Assembly (NCBI GenBank): GCA_937926875.1
Contig: CALBAX010000043.1
Location: 1-64,000, forward strand
DNA from: an uncultured Desulfovibrio sp.
Lineage (GTDB): Bacteria; Desulfobacterota; Desulfovibrionia; Desulfovibrionales; Desulfovibrionaceae
Direction of reading: 5' to 3'
DNA: 64,000 nt
The notes beneath the pieces are model-generated. The model saw nothing but the letters and a program-made list of their open reading frames with translations, did no database searches and was not told the origin of the DNA. The position numbers were made by a program, and so were the translations under genes. Within the stretch, counting starts at the first letter, position 1; each line of letters opens with the position of its first letter. Positions 43,251 through 52,846 of this stretch are shown here, one piece after another.

Positions 43251-43837
43251 GCTGGATGCTCCTCTCGACCGCCGGACGGCGCGTCGCTCTATGAATTTGT
43301 GGGGGATGCTGTATCCCGAAACGACGCCACTGGCAAGCCCCGGAAGAGGCTTTTCCGGCTCCATGTGAAAGAGGGTGCAAGCTCCCGCGAGCTTTGTCAG
43401 GCCCTTGGAAGAGTCCGACGGATGCCGGAAGACACCTTTTTCTAAAAAAATCAATCATTTTCAAATGGTTATTATCAACTATTTGATTTTATTGAATAAT
43501 TATTCCAATTTTTGCGCTTTTTTTCGACCAGGATCAGACCAGCACCAGAATGCCGCAAAAAAGCCACCCCTCCAGCACAGAAAGCCATGATAATATAACA
43601 TATTGAAATATAATATTTTTCTAATAACTAGCCGCAGTTCCACGTAAAAGGATATTCAGGATAACCCACTGATAAAAATGCTTTTTCCTGCGCAAAACAC
43701 GCTTTGGTCAGGAAAGCCGGCCAAAACGCGGAGCATCTTTACACAGCATAAAAATTATGTTAGGGAGAATGCGCAAGGATTATAGTGGGTTGTGTCGTTT
43801 CCCACTGAGAGTTCCCACGAAATTTTCAAAAGGGGGC
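43251..43837. other. Long AT-rich intergenic region before the apr operon
   Basis: About 590 bp with no coding signal. Between 43440 and 43660 it is markedly AT-rich and should contain the promoter of the leftward fusion gene and upstream control DNA for apr. No operator could be named with confidence. Confidence 0.55.
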
Positions 43838-43867
43838 TTGACGTGAAGAGGGGTAGCTTGTTACTAA
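43838..43867 (+). promoter_or_regulatory. Probable sigma-70 promoter of aprBA
   Basis: TTGACG (43838-43843), an 18-bp spacer and TACTAA (43862-43867). The start would fall near 43874, giving an untranslated leader of about 125 nt. Confidence 0.6.
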
Positions 43868-43883
43868 AAACACAAGCGCACGA

Positions 43884-43969
43884 CCTGGGCGCTGTTGCCC
43901 AGGGTTGTGATCCCAATCAAGACGGCACTCGGGCGGCCCGAGTGGCTGCCCATACGGTCAACATTGACC
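43884..43969 (+). promoter_or_regulatory. Structured 5' leader of aprB
   Basis: Three successive small hairpins precede the aprB ribosome site: CCTGGGC/GCCCAGG (43884-43903), CTCGGGC/GCCCGAG overlapping (43928-43942) and GGTCA/TGACC (43956-43969). This may stabilise the very abundant apr mRNA or tune its translation (inference). No known riboswitch fits. Confidence 0.5.
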
Positions 43970-43999
43970 CGAAACACTTTAAGAGTTGGAGGATACGTT

Positions 44000-44488
44000 A
44001 TGCCTACGTTTGTCGATCCGTCCAAATGCGACGGCTGCAAGGGTGGCGAAAAGACGGCCTGCATGTACATCTGCCCGAACGACCTGATGATCCTCGATCC
44101 TCAGGAAATGAAGGCGTACAACCAGGAACCCGACGCCTGCTGGGAATGCTATTCCTGCGTGAAGATCTGCCCCCAGGGCGCCATCACCGCTCGTCCCTAC
44201 GCCGACTTTGCTCCCATGGGCGGCACCTGTATCCCCATGCGCTCTGCCGACTCCATCATGTGGACCGTGCAGTTCCGCAACGGTAGCGTGAAACGCTTCA
44301 AGTTCCCCATCCGTACCACTCCTGAAGGCTCCATCAAGCCCTTCGAAGGCAAACCGGAAGGCGCCAACCTCGACGACGAACTGCTGTTCACCGAAGAAAA
44401 GCTGGCCACCCCCATCGAAGTCCTGGGCAAGAAGTTCGAAGTGACTGAAGCCGACAAGGTCTTCACCGCCATGGAACAGGGCCGCTAG
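44000..44488 (+). CDS. aprB: Adenylylsulfate reductase beta subunit
   Basis: Iron-sulfur subunit (162 residues) of the cytoplasmic APS reductase, which reduces adenosine-5'-phosphosulfate to sulfite and AMP. It carries two 4Fe-4S clusters: C10, C13, C21, C25 (CDGCKGGEKTACMYICP) and C47, C50, C53, C57 (CWECYSCVKICP). The 8-residue gap between the second and third cysteine of the first cluster is the Apr-specific insertion. The C-terminal tail embraces AprA. GGAGG lies 6 bp before the ATG. aprA follows after 37 bp. Confidence 0.98.
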   Translation: MPTFVDPSKCDGCKGGEKTACMYICPNDLMILDPQEMKAYNQEPDACWECYSCVKICPQGAITARPYADFAPMGGTCIPMRSADSIMWTVQFRNGSVKRFKFPIRTTPEGSIKPFEGKPEGANLDDELLFTEEKLATPIEVLGKKFEVTEADKVFTAMEQGR

Positions 44489-44525
44489 AGAGCAGTAACC
44501 GCGTAGAGCTTAAGGAGAAATCACT

Positions 44526-46514
44526 ATGCCTATGATTCCCGTCAAGGAAGCGATGAAAGGCGTTGCCATTGCTGAACCTGAAGTGAAGGAACATGACGTC
44601 GACCTGCTGATCGTGGGCGGCGGTATGGGTGCCTGCGGTGCCGCTTTTGAAGCCGTGCGCTGGGGCGACAAACACGGTCTGAAAATGATGCTGTGCGACA
44701 AGGCCGCCCTCGAGCGCTCCGGCGCCGTGGCCCAGGGCCTGTCCGCCATCAACACCTACCTCGGCAAAAACACCGCCGACGATTACGTCCGCATGGTCCG
44801 CACTGACCTTATGGGTCTGGTCCGCGAAGACCTGATCTTCGACGTGGGCCGTCACGTTGACGACTCCGTGCACCTGTTCGAAGAATGGGGCCTGCCCTGC
44901 TGGATCAAGGACGAAAACGGCCACAACATGAACGGCGCCGCCGCCAAGGCCGCCGGCAAGAGCCTGCGCAACGGCGACGAGCCCGTCCGCTCCGGCCGCT
45001 GGCAGATCATGATCAACGGTGAATCCTACAAGTGCATCGTGGCCGAAGCTGCCAAGAATGCCCTGGGTGAAGACCGCCTCATGGAACGCATCTTCATCGT
45101 GAAGCTGCTGCTCGACAAAAACACCCCCAACCGCGTCGCTGGTGCCGTGGGCTTCAACCTGCGTGCCAACGAAGTGCACATCTTCAAAGCCAACGCCATC
45201 ATGGTGGCCGCCGGCGGTGCCGTTAACGTGTACCGTCCCCGTTCCACCGGTGAAGGCATGGGCCGCGCCTGGTACCCCGTGTGGAACGCCGGTTCCACCT
45301 ACACCATGTGCGCTCAGGTCGGCGCCGAAATGACCATGATGGAAAACCGCTTCGTGCCCGCCCGCTTCAAGGACGGTTACGGCCCTGTGGGCGCCTGGTT
45401 CCTGCTGTTCAAGGCTAAAGCCACCAACAGCAAGGGCGAAGACTACTGCGCCACCAACCGCGCCATGCTGAAGCCTTACGAAGATCGCGGCTACGCCAAG
45501 GGCCACGTGATCCCCACCTGCCTGCGTAACCACATGATGCTTCGTGAAATGCGCGAAGGCCGCGGCCCCATCTACATGGACACCAAGACCGCCCTGCTGA
45601 CCACCTTCGCCACCCTGACCGAAGAACAGCAGAAAGACCTTGAGTCCGAAGCTTGGGAAGACTTCCTGGACATGTGCGTTGGTCAGGCCAACCTGTGGGC
45701 CGCCACCAACACCGCTCCTGAAGAACGCGGTTCCGAAATCATGCCCACCGAACCTTACCTGCTCGGTTCCCACTCCGGCTGCTGCGGTATCTGGGTTTCC
45801 GGTCCCGACGAAGCTTGGGTGCCCGAAGACTACAAGGTCCGCGCTGCCAACGGTAAGGTCTACAACCGCATGACCACCGTGGAAGGCCTGTTCACCTGCG
45901 CTGACGGCGTGGGCGCTTCCGGCCACAAGTTCTCCTCCGGTTCCCATGCTGAAGGCCGTATCGCCGGCAAGCAGATGGTTCGCTGGTGCCTGGACCACAA
46001 GGACTTCAAGCCTGAGTTCAAGGAAACCGCCGAAGAACTGAAGCAGCTGATCTACCGTCCTTACTACAACTACCTGGCTGGCAAGGACGCCTCCACCGAC
46101 CCCGTGGTGAACCCCAACTACATCACGCCCAAGAACTTCATGATGCGCCTCGTGAAGTGCACCGACGAATACGGTGGCGGCGTGGGTACCTACTACACCA
46201 CCTCCAAGGCTCTGCTGGACACCGGCTTCTATCTGCTGGGCATGATGGAAGAAGACTCCGCCAAGCTGGCCGCCCGCGACCTGCACGAACTGCTGCGTTG
46301 CTGGGAAAACTACCATCGCCTGTGGACCGTGCGCCTGCACATGCAGCACATCGCCTTCCGTGAAGAGTCCCGTTACCCCGGCTTCTACTACCGCGCTGAC
46401 TTCCTGGGTATCGACGACAGCAAGTGGAAGTGCTTCGTGAACTCCAAGTACGATCCCGCCACCGGCGAAACCAAGATCTTCAAGAAGCCCTACTACCAGA
46501 TCATCCCTGACTAG
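44526..46514 (+). CDS. aprA: Adenylylsulfate reductase alpha subunit
   Basis: FAD-containing catalytic subunit of 662 residues, in line with known AprA. Seen: the FAD-binding LLIVGGGMGACGAAFEAVRW, RSGAVAQGLSAINTYLG (active-site loop near the flavin), ENRFVPARFKDGYGPVGAWF, HSGCCGIWVSGP and TADGVGASGHKFSSGSHAEG-type flavin contacts (ADGVGASGHKFSSGSHAEG). APS is reduced at the flavin with electrons from AprB. Codon use is more biased and lower in GC at third positions than in neighbours, typical of a very highly expressed gene. AAGGAG precedes the ATG. A terminator follows. Confidence 0.98.
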   Translation: MPMIPVKEAMKGVAIAEPEVKEHDVDLLIVGGGMGACGAAFEAVRWGDKHGLKMMLCDKAALERSGAVAQGLSAINTYLGKNTADDYVRMVRTDLMGLVREDLIFDVGRHVDDSVHLFEEWGLPCWIKDENGHNMNGAAAKAAGKSLRNGDEPVRSGRWQIMINGESYKCIVAEAAKNALGEDRLMERIFIVKLLLDKNTPNRVAGAVGFNLRANEVHIFKANAIMVAAGGAVNVYRPRSTGEGMGRAWYPVWNAGSTYTMCAQVGAEMTMMENRFVPARFKDGYGPVGAWFLLFKAKATNSKGEDYCATNRAMLKPYEDRGYAKGHVIPTCLRNHMMLREMREGRGPIYMDTKTALLTTFATLTEEQQKDLESEAWEDFLDMCVGQANLWAATNTAPEERGSEIMPTEPYLLGSHSGCCGIWVSGPDEAWVPEDYKVRAANGKVYNRMTTVEGLFTCADGVGASGHKFSSGSHAEGRIAGKQMVRWCLDHKDFKPEFKETAEELKQLIYRPYYNYLAGKDASTDPVVNPNYITPKNFMMRLVKCTDEYGGGVGTYYTTSKALLDTGFYLLGMMEEDSAKLAARDLHELLRCWENYHRLWTVRLHMQHIAFREESRYPGFYYRADFLGIDDSKWKCFVNSKYDPATGETKIFKKPYYQIIPD

Positions 46515-46533
46515 TAGGCGGAAGAACATCCCT

Positions 46534-46563
46534 GGGGTGGCCGCCTAGGCCACCCCATTTTTT
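46534..46563 (+). terminator. Terminator between aprA and qmoA
   Basis: GGGGTGGCC, short loop, GGCCACCCC, then seven T, 20 bp after aprA. It should reduce transcription into qmo, so apr and qmo are either differently expressed or qmo has its own promoter in 46564-46737. Confidence 0.88.
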
Positions 46564-46737
46564 TCGGCGCGGCGGGTGTGCGACATGCAAGCTCCCCGCC
46601 GCGCCTTGGAATATGCGCCGCGCGGCAGGGCCCCCTTGGCTCTCAATTGCGCCGCCCGGCAATCCCATACAACCGGGCAGGCGTGCGCGCCGCCCCGCAG
46701 AGGGGCCACGGCGCTGCAACGCAGGAGGATATCCAGG

Positions 46738-47973
46738 ATGTCCAACTCCATTCTCGTCGTGGGCGGCGGCTTTGCAGGCCTTACTGCCGCCATCGAAGCG
46801 GCGGAACTGGGCCACGATGTGTATATCGTGGAAAAGTCGCCCTACCTGGGCGGCCGTGTGGCCCAGCTCAACAAATATTTCCCCAAACTCTGTCCCCCCT
46901 CCTGCGGTCTGGAAATCCAGTTCCAGCGCATCAGGAAGAACCCCCGCATCAAATTCTTCACCATGGCCGAAGTGACCAAGCTGGTCGGCTGCAAGGGTGA
47001 CTACACCGCCACCGTGAGCATCAAGCCCCGCAAGGTGGCCGCCCACAACGTGGACTTCACCCTCCTCGCTTCCAGCCTGGAAGGCACCGTGCCCAACGAG
47101 TTCGACTTCGGGCTGTCCCAGCGCAAGGCGCTGTACAAGTCCATGCCTTTCGCTTTCCCCAACCGCTTCGTGCTGGACACCGACGCCCTGAGCAAGGCTG
47201 ACGCCGCCCGCGTCGCCGGCCAGAAGTTCCTGGACCAGAACGAGCCCGCCCGCGAGATCGAGCTCAATGTGGGCGCCATCGTGGTGGCCACCGGCTGGAA
47301 GCCCTACGACGTCACCAACCTGGCCAACTTGGGCGCCGGCAAGGTCAAGAACTGCGTGACCAACATGCAGCTCGAACGCCTGGCCTCCCCCTTCGGCCCC
47401 ACCGGCGGCAAGATCGTCCGTCCTACCGACGGCCGTCGTCCCAAGCGCATCGCCTTCGTGCAGTGTGCCGGTTCCCGTGACCAGAACCACCTGAACTACT
47501 GCTCCTACATCTGCTGTATGGCCACCCTCAAACAGTGCCAGTACATCTGCGAGCAGTACCCCGAGACCCAGATCTCGGTGTTCTACATCGACCTGCGCGC
47601 TCCGGGCCGCTACGTGAAGGTCCTGGACAAGGTGAAGGCCGCCCCCAATGTGCGCTTCATCAAGGGCAAGGTGGCCGACGTGGCCCAGGCCGCTGACGAC
47701 AACGTCACCGTGACCGTTGAAGACGCCATCCGCGGCGAAAAGCTGCATCTGGATTATGACATGGTGGTGCTGGCCACGGGCATGCAGCCCAGCCTGGCCA
47801 CCGACCGCCTGCCCCTGCCCCTGCCCCTGGACGAAGACGGTTTCGTCATGGGCGGTGAAGAGGCGGGCATTTTTGCCGCCGGTTGCGCCCGCATGCCGCT
47901 GGACGTGATGCGTACCGCGCAGTCCGGCACGGCCGCCGCTCTCAAGGCGGTGCAAACGGTGAAAGGGAGGTAG
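46738..47973 (+). CDS. qmoA: Quinone-interacting membrane-bound oxidoreductase subunit A
   Basis: HdrA-like flavoprotein of 411 residues. It opens with the FAD motif ILVVGGGFAGLTAAIEAAELG. Conserved cysteines are in LCPPSCGLE and CSYICCMATLKQC, and there is a second nucleotide-binding part near VVLATGMQP and IFAAGCAR. It forms the soluble side of the QmoABC complex, which passes electrons from menaquinol to APS reductase. The ATG at 46738 begins the family-like N-terminus; AGGAGG lies about 10 bp upstream. qmoB starts 5 bp after the stop. Confidence 0.96.
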   Translation: MSNSILVVGGGFAGLTAAIEAAELGHDVYIVEKSPYLGGRVAQLNKYFPKLCPPSCGLEIQFQRIRKNPRIKFFTMAEVTKLVGCKGDYTATVSIKPRKVAAHNVDFTLLASSLEGTVPNEFDFGLSQRKALYKSMPFAFPNRFVLDTDALSKADAARVAGQKFLDQNEPAREIELNVGAIVVATGWKPYDVTNLANLGAGKVKNCVTNMQLERLASPFGPTGGKIVRPTDGRRPKRIAFVQCAGSRDQNHLNYCSYICCMATLKQCQYICEQYPETQISVFYIDLRAPGRYVKVLDKVKAAPNVRFIKGKVADVAQAADDNVTVTVEDAIRGEKLHLDYDMVVLATGMQPSLATDRLPLPLPLDEDGFVMGGEEAGIFAAGCARMPLDVMRTAQSGTAAALKAVQTVKGR

Positions 47974-47978
47974 GCGGC

Positions 47979-50240
47979 ATGGCCAGCAAGATCGGCGTCT
48001 ATTTTGACGTACAGAACATCGGCGGCGGCCTGGATGTGGAAGCCCTGGCCGAACAGGTCCGCAGCAAATGGAGCGACCTCACCCCTGTGGTGAAAGTGCT
48101 GCCCATGCTGAGCGTGGCCGAAGACGAAGTGCGTGCCGACATCGAAGCCAACGGCCTTGACGGCGTGCTCTTCTGCGGCGCCAGCCCCCGCGACGAAGCT
48201 ACCCCCTGGCAGCTGCCCGTGCAGGTGGAACACGTGAACCTGCGCGAGCAGTGCGTGCTCGCCTACAAGAACCCCGACGGTTCCGCCGTCAGCGGCGCGG
48301 CCCCCGCCCTGCTGACCCAGATGGCCACCGACTACGTGAACATGGGCGTGGTCAAACTGCAGAAGAGCAACATGCCCGACTCTGCGGCCATCGAAGGCAT
48401 CAAGCGCATCCTGGTCATCGGTGGCGGCTGGACCGGCCTCACCGCCGCCCAGGAAGCCGCCAAGACCGGCTATGAAGTCATCCTGGTGGAAAAGGCCGAC
48501 AAGCTCGGCGGCGCGGTCAACAACATGCCCATGGGCTCGCCCCTGCAGGCTCCCTGGGAAGACCGCCAGCCCACCAACCTGGCCGACAAGATCGCCGCTG
48601 TCACCGGCAACAGCAGCATCACCGTGCTGCTGAACGCCCACATGGCCAAACTGGAAGGCCAGCCCGGCGAGTTCAAGGCCACCGTGGCCACCGCCAACGG
48701 CGAACAGACCTTCGACATCGGCTCCGTGGTCCTGGCCACCGGCTGGGTGCCGCTGGCTGAAAAATATCTGGAAAGCATGGGCCTGGGCGTGAACCCCAAG
48801 GTCGTCCATGCCGCCCAGTTCGCCAAGATGCTGGGCGAAGGCAAGGTCGACGCCCGCCGCATCGCCTTCGTGCTCGACACCACCATCGCTGAAGAAGCCC
48901 TGCAGAAGGCCGCTGACGAAGCCGCCGCTGCCTCTGCCGAAGCCCCCGCTGCCGAAGCTCCCGCCGAGGAAGAAGAAAAGGGCTTCGTCAAGGAGAACCT
49001 GGAAAGCATCAAGCACCTGCGTTACTCCAACGCCGTCAACAGCGTGGGCATGCTGCGCATGGCCAACATCATCTGTGACAAGACCGATGACGCCGTGCAG
49101 GCCTTCGTGCTGTACAAGGACATGACCATCCCCGGCATCCTGGAACGCTTCTACAAGAAGATGCAGGACCGTCTGGGCCTGATGATGACCAAGGCCGACG
49201 TGACCGACATCCGTGATGCCGGCAACCACATGGTGGTCAGCTGCAAGAACACCCTGCTGGGCATGGACTTCGATCTGGACGTGGATCTGGTGGTGCTGCC
49301 CACGGGCGTCGTGCCCACGACCGCCAAGGACGTGGTGGTGGAATTCGATTACCGCCAGGGCCCCGACTTCCCGGATCTGCAGCTCTTCGACGGTTTCGCG
49401 GACTCCAACTACATCTGCTTCCCCTACGAAACCCGCCGTACCGGCGTCTACGCCGCCGGCTGCGTGCGTCAGCCCCAGACCCTGGACGCCTGTGAAGAAG
49501 ACGCCCGTGGTGCCGTGCTCAAAGCCATCCAGTGTGTGGAAGCCGCTTCCCACGGTGTGGCCGTGCACCCCCGCTCCGGCGACAATTCCTACCCGGTGTT
49601 CAACTTCGTGCGCTGCACCCAGTGCAAGCGCTGCACCGAAGAATGCCCCTTCGGCGCCCTGGACGACGACGAAAAGGGTACGCCCAAGCCCAACCCGGCC
49701 CGCTGCCGTCGTTGCGGTACCTGCTTCGGCGCCTGCCCCGAGCGCGTGATCTCCTTTGCCAACTACAACATCGACCAGATCGGTTCCATGATCCGCGAAG
49801 TTGTGGTGCCCAAGGACTTCAAGAAAGAAGGCCCCCGCATCCTCATCCTGGCCTGCGAAAACGATGCCTACCCCGCCCTGGATATGGCCGGTATGCGCCG
49901 CAAGGCCTGGAGCCCGTACTGCCGCATCATCCCCGTGCGCTGCCTCGGCTCCGTCAACGCCATCTGGGTGTCTGACGCCATGAGCAAGGGCTTCGACGGC
50001 GTGCTGCTGCTGGGCTGCAAATATGGCGAAGACTACCAGTGCCACTTCATCAAGGGTTCCGAGATCTGCAACCGCCGCAAGGAAAACATCGCCGAGACCC
50101 TGAACCGTCTGGGCGTGCAGCCCGAGCGCGTTGACCAGCTCGAAGTGGCCATCGACGAATATGACAAGGTGCCGGACATGATCGACGAATTCGTCGCTCG
50201 CATCGTGGAACTCGGCCCCAACCCGTTCAAGGGCATGTAG
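47979..50240 (+). CDS. qmoB: Quinone-interacting membrane-bound oxidoreductase subunit B
   Basis: HdrA/MvhD-like subunit of 753 residues. It has an N-terminal extension (1-140); a FAD domain from about 146 (ILVIGGGWTGLTAAQEAA); an Ala/Glu-rich insert near 312-328; a ferredoxin domain with CTQCKRCTEECPFG and CRRCGTCFGACPE; and a C-terminal MvhD-like part with further cysteines (LACENDAYP, LGCKYGEDYQCHF). It works with QmoA in electron transfer between the quinone pool and AprBA. Tight spacing on both sides (5 and 13 bp) shows co-translation with qmoA and qmoC. Confidence 0.96.
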   Translation: MASKIGVYFDVQNIGGGLDVEALAEQVRSKWSDLTPVVKVLPMLSVAEDEVRADIEANGLDGVLFCGASPRDEATPWQLPVQVEHVNLREQCVLAYKNPDGSAVSGAAPALLTQMATDYVNMGVVKLQKSNMPDSAAIEGIKRILVIGGGWTGLTAAQEAAKTGYEVILVEKADKLGGAVNNMPMGSPLQAPWEDRQPTNLADKIAAVTGNSSITVLLNAHMAKLEGQPGEFKATVATANGEQTFDIGSVVLATGWVPLAEKYLESMGLGVNPKVVHAAQFAKMLGEGKVDARRIAFVLDTTIAEEALQKAADEAAAASAEAPAAEAPAEEEEKGFVKENLESIKHLRYSNAVNSVGMLRMANIICDKTDDAVQAFVLYKDMTIPGILERFYKKMQDRLGLMMTKADVTDIRDAGNHMVVSCKNTLLGMDFDLDVDLVVLPTGVVPTTAKDVVVEFDYRQGPDFPDLQLFDGFADSNYICFPYETRRTGVYAAGCVRQPQTLDACEEDARGAVLKAIQCVEAASHGVAVHPRSGDNSYPVFNFVRCTQCKRCTEECPFGALDDDEKGTPKPNPARCRRCGTCFGACPERVISFANYNIDQIGSMIREVVVPKDFKKEGPRILILACENDAYPALDMAGMRRKAWSPYCRIIPVRCLGSVNAIWVSDAMSKGFDGVLLLGCKYGEDYQCHFIKGSEICNRRKENIAETLNRLGVQPERVDQLEVAIDEYDKVPDMIDEFVARIVELGPNPFKGM

Positions 50241-50253
50241 GAGGAAGGCTGCA

Positions 50254-51438
50254 ATGGCACAGAATATTCTCAAGCCGGATTCCACCTTTACGCGGGAGCT
50301 GATGGAAGCGGGCGGCGAAAGCCTGAAAAAATGCTATCAGTGCGCCACCTGCTCCGTGGCCTGCCCCATGGCTCCGGAAAACGCTCCCTACCCCCGCAAG
50401 GAAATGGTGTGGGCGTCCTGGGGCCTCAAGGAAAAGCTGGCCACCGACGTGGACCTGTGGCTCTGCCACAACTGCGGCAACTGCGCGGACCTCTGCCCCC
50501 GTGGTGCCCGTCCCGCCGACGTCATGGGCGCTGCCCGCAACATGGTCTACCGCGACCTGACCGAGCCCACCATCGTGGGCAAGTGGATGAGCAAGCCCTC
50601 CGGCCTGCCCTTCCTCTTCGCCATCCCGGCCCTGCTGTGGCTCTTCATCTGGTGGATCCGCGCCGGCTTCAATGACGGCAACTGGTTCCCCCGCGCCGCC
50701 GACGGCCGCATCGTGTTCGGTCAGGTGTTCTATGGTGACTACACCATCGACCCCATCTTCATGATCACCTTCTTCGGGGCCTGCTTCATCCTCTACAAGG
50801 GCGTGCGCAAGCTCTGGGGCATGTTCAAGCCTGAAGGCCGCCTGACCGTGCTGGGCAAGACCAAGGCCTGGTACTGGCATCTGCTGGACGTGCTCATCGA
50901 CGAAGTGGTCACCCACCGCAAGTTCGACGACTGCGAAGCTGGTCCCAAGACCGGTACCTATGTGCCCAACCGCAAGGCCGGCCACATGATCCTGGTCTAC
51001 AGCTTCGTCATCCTGGCCTTCGTGACGGCCGTGGTGGCCCTGGGCCACTGGGGCGGCAAGATCATCCCGCTCATCAAGATCGAGACCCCCATGCCGCTGC
51101 TGTACCCCGTGAAGATCCTGGCCAACCTCGGCGCCATCATGCTGGTCTGCGGCCTGGCCCTGCTCACCGCCCGCCGTCTGAAGCTGAACCCCAAGCATCA
51201 GGGTTCGAGCTGGTATGACTGGTACCTGCTGGGCATCATCTGGCTGGTGGCCGTGACGGGCATCCTGTCCCAGGTCTTCCGCCTGGCCGATGCCATCCAT
51301 CCCGCCTTTGTGGTGTACTACCTGCATCTGGTCTTTGTGTGGATGCTCTTCGCCTACCTGCCGTGGTCCAAGCTCGGTCACTTCGTGTACCGCACCGCGG
51401 CCCTGCTGTTCGTCCGCATGTACGGGCGCGGCTACTAG
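50254..51438 (+). CDS. qmoC: Quinone-interacting membrane-bound oxidoreductase subunit C
   Basis: HdrC/HdrE-like fusion of 394 residues. The N-terminal part has two 4Fe-4S motifs, CYQCATCSVACPM and CHNCGNCADLCPRGARP. The C-terminal part (from about residue 110) has six hydrophobic segments and histidines of a cytochrome b (NarI-like) domain that binds two hemes and reacts with menaquinol. It anchors the complex in the cytoplasmic membrane. The gene needs the heme made by the Ahb pathway encoded at the start of the window. Confidence 0.96.
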   Translation: MAQNILKPDSTFTRELMEAGGESLKKCYQCATCSVACPMAPENAPYPRKEMVWASWGLKEKLATDVDLWLCHNCGNCADLCPRGARPADVMGAARNMVYRDLTEPTIVGKWMSKPSGLPFLFAIPALLWLFIWWIRAGFNDGNWFPRAADGRIVFGQVFYGDYTIDPIFMITFFGACFILYKGVRKLWGMFKPEGRLTVLGKTKAWYWHLLDVLIDEVVTHRKFDDCEAGPKTGTYVPNRKAGHMILVYSFVILAFVTAVVALGHWGGKIIPLIKIETPMPLLYPVKILANLGAIMLVCGLALLTARRLKLNPKHQGSSWYDWYLLGIIWLVAVTGILSQVFRLADAIHPAFVVYYLHLVFVWMLFAYLPWSKLGHFVYRTAALLFVRMYGRGY

Positions 51439-51523
51439 GATGGTCTTCCGGGCCGTCGCCCCGTGACGGCGGCCCGCACAGGCTCACACTGCAAAACACC
51501 GTTCTCCGAGGAGGAGGCCGAAA

Positions 51524-52243
51524 ATGTCTGATACCGCTCGCAAAATGTTCCCTGTGGAAACCGTCCTGGCCCTGGCCGTCGCCAAGAAGGGCGCGGACGT
51601 GAAAGATATCGCCGGTTACATCACCGGTCGCAGCATCGTCTGTGACGCCTGCGCCGCCGCCGTGGCTCCCTTCGCCGCTGCCTGGCTGGCCAAGCTGTCC
51701 CCCAAGTTCCTGGACATGAACTACAAAGACGGTGACAACTGGGGCGACTTCGTCAACCAGGGCGCCCGTCTGCTGGGCGACACCATCTCCCTGCCCCCCA
51801 TGGACGACTGCCTGAAGAACGCCGTCGCCACCGTGCTCGACATGATGGACGACATGCACGGCACCATGGTCAGCCAGCGCGCCGAGATCGCCACCCTGCG
51901 CCAGCAGGTGGAGACCCTGGCCCCCTACCAGGGCAAGGCTGAAGAACTGCAGAAGAAGTGCGACAAGCTGGAAGACACCATCAAGACCATGAAGACCGAC
52001 ATGGGCGGCCTGCGTCGCCAGGTGGCCGAATTCCAGGGCAAGGTCGCCATCAACCATGACGAACTGATGCAGAGCATCAAGGACGCCATCAAGGACAACC
52101 TGAAGAACGTCACCGTGGGTGTGGCTGCCGCCGGCGTGGCCGGTGAAGCTGCCGCTGAAGAACCCGCCCAGGAAGAAGGCGGCGTGCCGGACGATTTCGG
52201 TTTCGGCAGCAGCGGCGCCAACTCCGACGGCTTCGGCTTCTAG
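51524..52243 (+). CDS. qmoD: QmoD-like protein downstream of qmoC
   Basis: Soluble protein of 239 residues. The N-terminal half has a CDACAAAVAPFAAAWL segment. A coiled coil spans about 105-190 (QRAEIATLRQQVETLAPYQ and on). An Ala/Glu linker and a Gly/Phe tail (FGFGSSGANSDGFGF) close it. In Desulfovibrio vulgaris the gene right after qmoABC (qmoD, conserved in sulfate reducers) is needed for growth on sulfate; position and length agree here. Its biochemical task is unknown. GAGGAGG lies 7 bp upstream. It ends the operon at a terminator. Confidence 0.85.
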   Translation: MSDTARKMFPVETVLALAVAKKGADVKDIAGYITGRSIVCDACAAAVAPFAAAWLAKLSPKFLDMNYKDGDNWGDFVNQGARLLGDTISLPPMDDCLKNAVATVLDMMDDMHGTMVSQRAEIATLRQQVETLAPYQGKAEELQKKCDKLEDTIKTMKTDMGGLRRQVAEFQGKVAINHDELMQSIKDAIKDNLKNVTVGVAAAGVAGEAAAEEPAQEEGGVPDDFGFGSSGANSDGFGF

Positions 52244-52267
52244 TCCCAAGTCAAGGCATCGCCTTCC

Positions 52268-52301
52268 AAGGCGCGTCCGTTCCGGCGGGCGCGCCTTTTT
52301 T
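52268..52301 (+). terminator. Rho-independent terminator of the qmo operon
   Basis: AAGGCGCG-T-CC, loop, GG-G-CGCGCCTT, T run, 25 bp after qmoD. Confidence 0.88.
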
Positions 52302-52846
52302 CATGGTCGCTGGCGCGGGGCAAAAGGGGCAGTGCCATATGGCAGCCCCTGCCCGGGATGCGGGGGCCAACCATCCGATGGACGGCCGCTGCCCGGCTCT
52401 CGGGCCTGGTCGCCTCCGCGGCGAAGCGGCAAGGGGTCGGGGCCTGCGCGGCCCCAGCCCCCCTGCACCCCCGTGCCCCGCGTCAGGTCCCCGGTTTCAT
52501 CACGGCGCGCCGAAGGCGGGGCGGCACCACGCCTTCGGCGTACGCCGCCCAAGTGGCGCGCTCAATGGATGGGGAAAGGCGTTGGAGAAATCGTAGAGCA
52601 GTCTGCTGGATGAAGAACAAGGGAATGGAAAGCCTTGGAACGGGGGCTCGATGGAGGGGATGAAGACCTTGCTCAAGCGGCGCGCTCAATACATGACGAA
52701 GACAGCCTAGGAGGTGTAAGAGGCCGCACGGCTGGGGAAAGGATCATGGGTAGGCTGGGCATGCGTGGCAGGGTTGGGCAGAAGCAGGAGTACCGGTCTA
52801 GCCAGAGAGAACAGCAGACCTCTCCCGACGGAGCGTCCTGGCCGAT
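52302..52846. other. Intergenic region without recognisable gene
   Basis: About 545 bp, GC-rich at first, then more mixed. Short frames exist but have no convincing start or composition. No RNA gene recognised. Confidence 0.5.

Noticed and set aside
43445..43495. Fur-box-like AT stretch (CATTTTCAAATGGTTATTATC region)
   Set aside because: Only loosely matches the repeated GATAAT pattern and lies in very AT-rich DNA where such matches are expected by chance.
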